Positions 6,439 to 11,924 of a DNA stretch of 13,123 bases are shown here, one piece after another. The DNA comes from an uncultured Roseburia sp. GTDB lineage: Bacteria > Bacillota > Clostridia > Lachnospirales > Lachnospiraceae. Position 1 is the stretch's first letter; each line of letters begins with the position of its first letter. Made by a program: the position numbers and the translations under genes. The notes beneath the pieces are model-generated. The model ran no database searches. It was not told the origin of the DNA and saw nothing but the letters and a program-made list of their open reading frames with translations. The stretch covers positions 1-13,123 of the forward strand of contig CAJLGN010000012.1 of NCBI GenBank assembly GCA_905206195.1. The letters run 5' to 3'.

Positions 6439-8601
6439 TTATAAATCATTGAAATCTATGATTTCCAAATCACCGTCCGCCTGCTCCTGTCCCCTGCGGT
6501 CCGGCATATTCTCAGTCCTCGTGTTCTTTTTTGCAGATTTTCCATCCTTTTTTACAGTCTGCTGCGGCTTTTCCTCCGCAAAAAACAGCTCCCTCGCCAT
6601 CCTTCTGCAAAACTCCTCCTCGTCTGCCTCCGTCATCTCCAGCTCCCTCTGCGGGGCTGCATCCTCCATTTCCGGAACAATCCGTTTTCTGGAAACTTGA
6701 TCTGTCACTCCCTTTTCTCCTGCAGCTTTTTTTTCTTCCGAGAATTCTGCCCAAGCGGAAAGAATCGTCTTGCCTCTGTGATCTGTCTCCTTGGAGTGAT
6801 GCTCCTCATCCCGAATCATCAACTTCCGGGAACTCTCCTCCCTGGCGATATCCTCCTCATCTATCAAACTGTCACCCGAATCATCATCCAAAGTATCCTC
6901 CTCATCTATCAAACTGTCATCCGAATCATCATCCAAAATATCCTCCTCATCGCGAAAGCCACCACCCGGAAAGCCGTCATCCAAATCATCATCGTCGGAA
7001 AAATCATCATTCTCTCTTTTGCGCAATCTGTACAGTAGCAGATTGATCAGGCCGACTACCAGCAGCACAATCACAAACGCGAGAATGCCGATCACAGTTC
7101 TCGCAAACATTCTCTCCTGCTTATATTTCTCTGAAAGTGTATTATATTCCTCCTGCAGATATTCCATGTCCACCCCGGCTTCAGAAGCATCTTCCACCGC
7201 CGCAGGCGCATCCGCTCTCTGGTAGGTTCCCTCCAGGGCATCGTACCGATACCAGCCTTCCGTTCCCTCATGGTTTACCGCGTAGAACAGATAAAAATCA
7301 GATGCAATCTCCGTCGATTCCTGCGAAGTCTGTTGGTATCCTGCAATCGTATTCCCATCCTCCACCGCAAGAGTTGTCTGCTGATAATTCTCCGGAACAG
7401 AAAAATCCACCGGAGCCAGCAGGGCGATCACGTATTTATCGCCGTGACTCATACGGACAAACGAATAGAAGGCATCTCTCGTTTCATCGTACACAAAAAA
7501 TTTTCCGGCAGACTCCTCCCCGTCCGGGATCAGCCAGAGTAGCTTCAAAGTTCCATTTTGAAAACTTACACCTTTGTGTTCATTTCCGTGATAACTTACG
7601 GTACTCTCCACAAAATCCGCCGGAATATCCCGCTCCTTAAAGTTCTCCGCAATCTGGTAGGAGCTTCCGTTCACCGTGAGTGTCTCCGCGGTCACCTCCG
7701 CCTCGCTCTCCGGCTCATTCGCATCCTCCCGCCCGGAATCCTGCGGTTCGCTCTGCCCGGCAGACTGTCTCGTGACATTGATTGTGTAGGTGGCCGTGAC
7801 CCCATTCTCCGCCTTTACCACAACTTTTACGGCATTGCTCCCAACGCCAAGACTCCCGTTGCCCGTCACAGATTCCACAACCGCCTTCGCATTGACAGGA
7901 ATGGCAGACACCGCTATGCTCGTCACATCATTTCCCACACTCGCACTGTAGGATGTTGTCTTTCCCGAAAATGCGGGGGATAGCGTCCCCGGAGAGATCG
8001 TTAAGCTTTTCAGAGAATTGTCCGCGGAGAGTGCCTGAGATGGCGCTTCCCCCCCGCCGGCCGTGCCACCACCGCCACTTCCGCCACTCGCTGCACTGCC
8101 ACCGCCCGGATTTCCACCCGGCGCTGCACTTTCACCACCTGCATTGCCGCCGCCCGCCGCATTGTTAACCGTGACCGAGGCGCTGCTTCCCGCCATGGAC
8201 GCAAGCTCCTCATTCGTGTCGAACACGACGCCGTCCGAGCCTGACAGTGAGATCGAGGATGTACCGGCCGCCACCGCTTTCAGAGTGACTGTAAAGGTAT
8301 CTCCGGTCGCCGTCACGCTCCCGCCTCCGCCTCCATAGGTGGTCGAGCAGCTCACAAACTGTAAAATGCCAGCATCGTAGGAGAGGGTCATGGTTGCCAC
8401 TGCCCGCTCCCCTGCCGCGCCGGCTGCCTTCGCCGTCACGATCACGGTGTCACCAATGTTTAAACTGCCGGCAGAAACCCCAACGGAGGTTGCTCCTGCT
8501 GCCGCCTGTACCGTCACTCCAGGGTACAGCAGACCAAGACACACGCACACTGCCATAAGAACTATACCGCTTTTCTTTTTGATACTCCTAAATATTTTCA
8601 A
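6439..8601 (-). CDS. Membrane-anchored cohesin protein with acidic cytoplasmic tail
   Basis: A 720-residue single-pass surface protein. In order: signal peptide (1-34, ending VQA-AA); a cohesin-like beta-sandwich (about 36-147, with TMTLSYDAGILQFVS and a closing SVTV strand); a Gly/Ser-rich linker (148-186); a cadherin-like beta-sandwich module (about 195-278, ending TYTINVTRQ); an acidic linker; an ectodomain I do not recognise (about 305-465); a short helical stalk (478-500); a transmembrane helix (502-524) followed by RLRKR; and a roughly 190-residue, strongly acidic cytoplasmic tail with a 15-residue tandem repeat and the C-terminus LEIIDFNDL. The start codon is TTG, with AGAGGTG 4 bases upstream overlapping the stop region of the dockerin gene 12 bases away, so translation is probably coupled. 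The cohesin presumably binds the dockerin of that neighbour. Cohesin assignment is by pattern, without a profile search. Confidence 0.88.
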   Translation of the reverse strand: MKIFRSIKKKSGIVLMAVCVCLGLLYPGVTVQAAAGATSVGVSAGSLNIGDTVIVTAKAAGAAGERAVATMTLSYDAGILQFVSCSTTYGGGGGSVTATGDTFTVTLKAVAAGTSSISLSGSDGVVFDTNEELASMAGSSASVTVNNAAGGGNAGGESAAPGGNPGGGSAASGGSGGGGTAGGGEAPSQALSADNSLKSLTISPGTLSPAFSGKTTSYSASVGNDVTSIAVSAIPVNAKAVVESVTGNGSLGVGSNAVKVVVKAENGVTATYTINVTRQSAGQSEPQDSGREDANEPESEAEVTAETLTVNGSSYQIAENFKERDIPADFVESTVSYHGNEHKGVSFQNGTLKLLWLIPDGEESAGKFFVYDETRDAFYSFVRMSHGDKYVIALLAPVDFSVPENYQQTTLAVEDGNTIAGYQQTSQESTEIASDFYLFYAVNHEGTEGWYRYDALEGTYQRADAPAAVEDASEAGVDMEYLQEEYNTLSEKYKQERMFARTVIGILAFVIVLLVVGLINLLLYRLRKRENDDFSDDDDLDDGFPGGGFRDEEDILDDDSDDSLIDEEDTLDDDSGDSLIDEEDIAREESSRKLMIRDEEHHSKETDHRGKTILSAWAEFSEEKKAAGEKGVTDQVSRKRIVPEMEDAAPQRELEMTEADEEEFCRRMARELFFAEEKPQQTVKKDGKSAKKNTRTENMPDRRGQEQADGDLEIIDFNDL
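6862..6951 (-). repeat. 45-base tandem repeat in the acidic tail
   Basis: Two adjacent 45-base units (6862-6906 and 6907-6951) match at 43 of 45 positions. They encode two copies of the 15-residue unit DEEDxLDDDSxDSLI, and a third partial unit (DEEDI) follows. The near-identity at DNA level points to a recent in-frame duplication in the cytoplasmic tail of the cohesin protein. Confidence 0.9.
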
Positions 8602-8613
8602 TTTTCACCTCTG

Positions 8614-10878
8614 TCACTGACCAATCTTTGAGATATTTAAAATGTGCTTTTGCAGCATGACCTGATCCACATTGGAAACTTTTCCGTCTCTGTTTGCATC
8701 CGCCCCGGCAAGATACGCCCCGTTTTGCGCCGTGATGCCAAGAATCTGCTTCTGCAGCAACACCAAATCCACATTAGAAACCTTGCCATCCCCATTAATA
8801 TCTCCATAAACCACAACTTCATACTGCACCACAGCAGCACCGTTTACATATACCGCAAGCAGATTGCCCGTTCCGATATTTCCAGTATTTTCAGTTCCGT
8901 CCGCTTTTAGCACCTTCAGCGTGCAGTTCTGCGCCTGAATGCCCGCGAGCAACGAGGCTGCGCTGGTGCCCGGCTGGATTCCCGTGAGATAACTTCCGAT
9001 TGGGTAGGGCGACGTGATCGTGGCTCCCGGTGCAACCTCAATCGGCGCTCCGCCTGCAGGCTGCTGTCTCGCCACGGTGATCGTGTAGGTTCTCGATTCC
9101 CCGCTCTGCGAGATGCAGACCACGCTGATCACATTATTTCCATAGCTTAAGGAATAATTTCCAGCTCCGGATATCGTGGAGGTGGACGCCACCGCTGTCG
9201 CACCCACATTGATCGCACCCACGTCGGAGCCGACCACGAGCGAGTACGACGTGTTCGCCCCGTCAAATCCCGGCGTCAGCGGATAACCGTCCACCGTGAG
9301 GGAGGACAGCCAGTTGTTTGGGTTCCCCCTGTCGGCAAACGCCACCGGGGCATCCGGCATATTGGCGTAGACCGGGATACGGAACACGAATGCCTGGCTC
9401 TTATCCATATAAGCTTTTCCCATACTGCTGCCCTCGCTCATCGCGGCCTGCACGTTCGTCATATACTGATGTCCGTACAGATTGCTCTGGTTCACCACAT
9501 TGAATTTCTCAAAATAGATGGTATTCTGTCCTTTTTTCACATAGTTGTTCGCCACGACCTGCGAGCCGCCTGCAATGGACGTATAAATCGAATTCCATCC
9601 CTGCTGCTTCGCGTAAGCAAGTCCGTTGACCGTCGCGGAGGCACCGCTCGTCGTGTAGGCGCGCACATTAAAATAGTTGTAAAAGCCCTCAAAGCCTCCA
9701 TATCGCCCTGAGATCAGAGGGCTCGTTCCCGCTGCGCCCTGCTCCTGCCTGCAGCGCGAGGCCAGATGGTAGGGACTTACCGTGAGCCCTTGTCCAACAG
9801 ACACAAACGTATCCGCATAACTTCGCGCCACGCCGTCCGTGTCCGTATAGTTGCCTGCCATAAAAGTATTCGCCAAAATGTTGGCCACCCCCGCCGCATT
9901 CTGATAGGGTGCATATTCGAGCGTCTCAAATTGAAAGATATAGGTCTCGTTTAAAAAATTGCGCGGATCCATACAGTAGGCAATGTACTCAGGCGACGCG
10001 CTGACCCAGCTCGCACCGTCAAATCCGTACCAGGTGTTCGTCGCCCAATTGTACGCCGCGGTGTCGGTCGACTTTCTGGAATCATTGGCAGATTTTTGAA
10101 TGAGATTCAACCCCACCCTGCTCTCATTGGAGATGACTGTATTCCAGTCCAATCCGGTCTGAACCGGCACAAACTGCCAGTTCGGGTACTTCTGGTGCAA
10201 ATCCAAAAGCGGCGCACAGTAGCTGTCTGGAAATCCTGCCGCTCTTAACGATGCCACATATCCATCGTCCGGCACCGGCGGTGTTCCCCCTGCCGCTCCT
10301 CCATCCGGCACTGTTCCACTCACAGACACATAATTCGCGCTCATCCATCCAGTATATGGAATACCGCGCACGTTGAGTGTGACATTATACCATGTCATCC
10401 CCTCCGCTGCTGTCTGTCCCAGCACATTCACGCGCTGCCCTGCGTACACTTTGACCACCACCGAATAGGAGGTACCTGCGCCCGACCGGACATTCACTCC
10501 TGTGCTTGCATTTGCAACGACACCGTTTCCCTCCTCCTGCACCGCCGTTGCGAGCCGTATAAAGTCCGAGCGCGTGTACCCGGTCTGAGGCGTGCCGTTT
10601 ACCGCCACCTGAATCTGGTACCACACATAACCGTCCGAGCCGCTCACCTCATCCGTGACCGTGACCGTCGTCCCCGGGAAAAGCGATGTGATCCTGCTCC
10701 CATCCACCGGTGCAGTGCGCACCAGCACCGGCCCGTCTATGATTGTTCCCTCCACGGGCGTATACGCGTAAACGTATGTGGGAACAGCCACAAACGACAT
10801 ACAGACAGCTGCCAGTGCAATGCAGATGGCAGCCAGGATCATCCATTTTTCCGCATCTATATATAGCAGACGCTTCAT
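8614..10878 (-). CDS. Secreted dockerin-bearing N-acetylglucosaminidase (autolysin)
   Basis: A 754-residue exported protein. Layout: signal peptide (hydrophobic core 13-32, likely cleavage after VYA at 38); two bacterial SH3-like modules (about 43-110 and 118-186, the latter with VNVRSGAGTSYSVV); a Pro/Gly linker; an endo-beta-N-acetylglucosaminidase domain of the LytD type (about 215-505) with TVSPYHLASRCRQEQG, where E379 is the likely catalytic acid; a cadherin-like module (about 522-604); a small beta-module (about 612-690); and a C-terminal type I dockerin (691-750). The dockerin has two calcium-binding repeats, DINGDGKVSNVD and DANRDGKVSNVD, each followed by an LLQK/MLQK helix. It should cleave peptidoglycan glycan strands outside the membrane. 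GGAG lies 8 bases before the ATG. It is first gene of the operon from the promoter at 10955-10983, directly before the cohesin gene. Exact glycan specificity is unproven. Confidence 0.92.
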   Translation of the reverse strand: MKRLLYIDAEKWMILAAICIALAAVCMSFVAVPTYVYAYTPVEGTIIDGPVLVRTAPVDGSRITSLFPGTTVTVTDEVSGSDGYVWYQIQVAVNGTPQTGYTRSDFIRLATAVQEEGNGVVANASTGVNVRSGAGTSYSVVVKVYAGQRVNVLGQTAAEGMTWYNVTLNVRGIPYTGWMSANYVSVSGTVPDGGAAGGTPPVPDDGYVASLRAAGFPDSYCAPLLDLHQKYPNWQFVPVQTGLDWNTVISNESRVGLNLIQKSANDSRKSTDTAAYNWATNTWYGFDGASWVSASPEYIAYCMDPRNFLNETYIFQFETLEYAPYQNAAGVANILANTFMAGNYTDTDGVARSYADTFVSVGQGLTVSPYHLASRCRQEQGAAGTSPLISGRYGGFEGFYNYFNVRAYTTSGASATVNGLAYAKQQGWNSIYTSIAGGSQVVANNYVKKGQNTIYFEKFNVVNQSNLYGHQYMTNVQAAMSEGSSMGKAYMDKSQAFVFRIPVYANMPDAPVAFADRGNPNNWLSSLTVDGYPLTPGFDGANTSYSLVVGSDVGAINVGATAVASTSTISGAGNYSLSYGNNVISVVCISQSGESRTYTITVARQQPAGGAPIEVAPGATITSPYPIGSYLTGIQPGTSAASLLAGIQAQNCTLKVLKADGTENTGNIGTGNLLAVYVNGAAVVQYEVVVYGDINGDGKVSNVDLVLLQKQILGITAQNGAYLAGADANRDGKVSNVDQVMLQKHILNISKIGQ

Positions 10879-10954
10879 TGATTTTCTCCGTCGTAAACAA
10901 CACCTCGCGCAATCAGCCTTTCAGCTGATATATTGCCAGAATAATTCAGTCTTC

Positions 10955-10983
10955 ATTATAGGAGATTCTGTCCCATGCGTCAA
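10955..10983 (-). promoter_or_regulatory. Near-consensus promoter of the dockerin-cohesin(-clpC) operon
   Basis: On the minus strand, TTGACG (10978-10983), a 17-base spacer and a perfect TATAAT (10955-10960) form a strong SigA-type promoter. The predicted leader is about 70 bases. It contains a small perfect stem, ATCAGC with GCTGAT (10912-10929, loop CTTTCA on the plus strand), which is too short to be a known riboswitch. No terminator is seen until after clpC, so three genes may share this promoter. Confidence 0.82.
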
Positions 10984-11019
10984 CTGAAATATAGTGTTTT
11001 TCGCCGGAAAACCCGCTGT

Positions 11020-11232
11020 TTAGCCCCGCTTTGACACTGTGTTTCTGTTAAAAATCAACAAAATCCCCCAGAGTCCTACCCCCAGAACACCGCCAATCCA
11101 CGCCAGCAAAGATGGACTGCATTCCCGCAGGCTCACTCCCACAAAAGCCGCTGCTCCTCCCATGATCCCCAAGCTTGCGGCAGCTGCCACGACCACGCAA
11201 ATTAAAATTGTCTCCATATCAATCCGCCTCAT
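11020..11232 (-). CDS. Small two-helix membrane protein, unknown function
   Basis: A 70-residue protein made almost entirely of two hydrophobic helices (about 7-33 and 42-62) with a short polar turn (LRECSPS) and a basic tail NRNTVSKRG. I chose the ATG at 11232 because GGAGGG lies 6-7 bases upstream; the frame is open further, to 11304, but that part overlaps the HAD gene and has no better start signal. An alternative is ATG at 11217. It follows the HAD gene by 20 bases, so they are probably one operon. Size and topology resemble holins and other small membrane proteins, but nothing specific identifies it. I do not recognise the family. Confidence 0.65.
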   Translation of the reverse strand: MRRIDMETILICVVVAAAASLGIMGGAAAFVGVSLRECSPSLLAWIGGVLGVGLWGILLIFNRNTVSKRG

Positions 11233-11252
11233 CTCATCCCCTCCATCGTCTT

Positions 11253-11609
11253 TTATTCCGCCGGATATCTTCGCCACTCCCGCTCTGTCATCCACGGAAA
11301 ACAAGCTTTGTCGTCAATGTAGACATCCGCTGAAATCTTTCGCGACTCCATCCCATATTTTTCCAGTGTCTCCGGCACATTTTGATTCACCGCATCAAAT
11401 TCCAGCCCAAAGAATCGGCACCACTCCACTGCCGCCGCCAGCTTCTGCCCGCATCGGCATGTCCACAGGATCAATTTTTTATCCTCCCTCTTAAGCTGTA
11501 ACAGCAGGTGGATCAGCGGCAAATTGGGCATCCCGATATCCGGGTAACAGTCACCACAGAGCGTGCCATCAAAATCAACTGCAATAATACGGATTTCTCT
11601 ACCATCCAT
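11253..11609 (-). CDS. Small capless HAD-superfamily hydrolase
   Basis: A 118-residue phosphatase-fold protein. HAD motif I is VDFDGTLC, with nucleophile D12 and acid/base D14; motif II threonine is T50 in ILWTCRCG; K91 is a candidate motif III lysine; motif IV is D99-D100 in DVYIDD. There is no room for a cap domain, so the active site is open, as in small phosphatases of the BT0820-like group, which act on phosphoesters or phosphorylated macromolecules. The substrate cannot be told from sequence. The ATG at 11609 has GGAGG about 8 bases upstream; an earlier in-frame start at 11678 lies within the leader stem-loop region and lacks such a site. The next gene, 20 bases on, is the small membrane protein. 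Confidence 0.85.
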   Translation of the reverse strand: MDGREIRIIAVDFDGTLCGDCYPDIGMPNLPLIHLLLQLKREDKKLILWTCRCGQKLAAAVEWCRFFGLEFDAVNQNVPETLEKYGMESRKISADVYIDDKACFPWMTEREWRRYPAE

Positions 11610-11654
11610 ACACCCTTCCTCCCTCTCTCTGGACTGGGGATAGTATCGCACAGG

Positions 11655-11678
11655 ATATGTCCGATAAATAGGACACAT
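11655..11678. repeat. Inverted repeat ahead of the HAD gene
   Basis: ATATGTCC (11655-11662) and GGACACAT (11671-11678) form an 8-base stem with an 8-base loop; the only non-Watson-Crick position is a G-U pair in minus-strand RNA. It lies between the upstream terminator and the HAD ribosome binding site, so it is either an operator or a leader hairpin. I cannot find a convincing -10/-35 pair next to it. Confidence 0.45.
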
Positions 11679-11690
11679 AATGAAGGCCTC

Positions 11691-11724
11691 AAAAATAAAA
11701 AAAAGGCTTGTCCTCGCATGCCTT
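11691..11724 (-). terminator. Intrinsic terminator with no gene upstream
   Basis: On the minus strand AAGGC pairs with GCCTT (arms 11720-11724 and 11703-11707), continues through one mismatch with two to three more pairs, closes on a 4-base loop, and is followed by T8-A-T5 (run at 11691-11702 plus the stem's own T pair). It lies 80-115 bases before the HAD start. Since pfp diverges on the other strand, no protein gene precedes it, which implies a short leader or small RNA. Confidence 0.65.
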
Positions 11725-11819
11725 CTCTCTGAAATCCCGGTATAAAGTTCTCCTTCGCCCCTCCCTCTGTATCATCCCTCTCTTTTTCTTTCCATCCCAT
11801 ATTCATCCGAAATTCGATG

Positions 11820-11848
11820 TTGATAAACCCTCTCTTTTTGGGTATGAT
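11820..11848 (+). promoter_or_regulatory. Promoter of pfp
   Basis: TTGATA (11820-11825) and TATGAT (11843-11848), each 5 of 6 to consensus, are separated by exactly 17 bases on the plus strand. The predicted leader is about 70 bases, AT-rich, and ends with AAGGAG (11912-11917), 7 bases before the pfp ATG. Confidence 0.75.
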
Positions 11849-11924
11849 AAGGATTGGATTTGGATAACTATACCAACCGCAAAATATTGCTATTTTTATA
11901 TTTTATGAACTAAGGAGTTTTACT

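Larger units (their letters stand above)
11691..11862 (-). ncRNA. Candidate short leader or small RNA
   Basis: An extended -10 box TGGTATAGT (11867-11875, minus strand; no good -35) could start an RNA near 11860 that ends at the terminator at 11691-11724, about 165 nt. The interval is purine-rich on this strand and contains short open frames, one of which (ATG at about 11776) would encode under 30 residues ending within the terminator T-run. No known riboswitch or T-box core is visible. It might be an attenuated leader of the HAD operon, a small RNA, or nothing. Confidence 0.25.

Noticed and set aside
6395..6440. CtsR or CIRCE (HrcA) operator before clpC
   Set aside because: I find neither the GGTCAAA-type heptad repeat nor TTAGCACTC/GAGTGCTAA arms; only a short palindrome AGGAATTTCCT (6413-6423), too small to call.
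6443..6464. Inverted repeat AAATCAT/ATGATTT at the end of the cohesin gene as a terminator
   Set aside because: The stem is only AT-rich 7 bases, lies in the codons for the conserved-looking C-terminus, and has no following U-tract.
6862..6951. CRISPR-like direct repeats
   Set aside because: The units are directly adjacent without spacers, are in frame, and encode an acidic protein repeat.
8063..8338. Proline-rich plus-strand open frames opposite the cohesin gene
   Set aside because: They are the antisense of Gly/Ala-rich coding sequence (Gly codons read as Pro), with no start signals.
8614..10878. Cellulosomal cellulase or hemicellulase, suggested by the dockerin
   Set aside because: The catalytic region matches glucosaminidase/autolysin motifs with SH3-like wall modules; no cellulase-type domain or carbohydrate-binding module is visible.
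11233..11304. Longer form of the small membrane protein
   Set aside because: The extension overlaps the end of the HAD gene, is hydrophilic, and lacks a good ribosome binding site, whereas ATG 11232 has GGAGGG.
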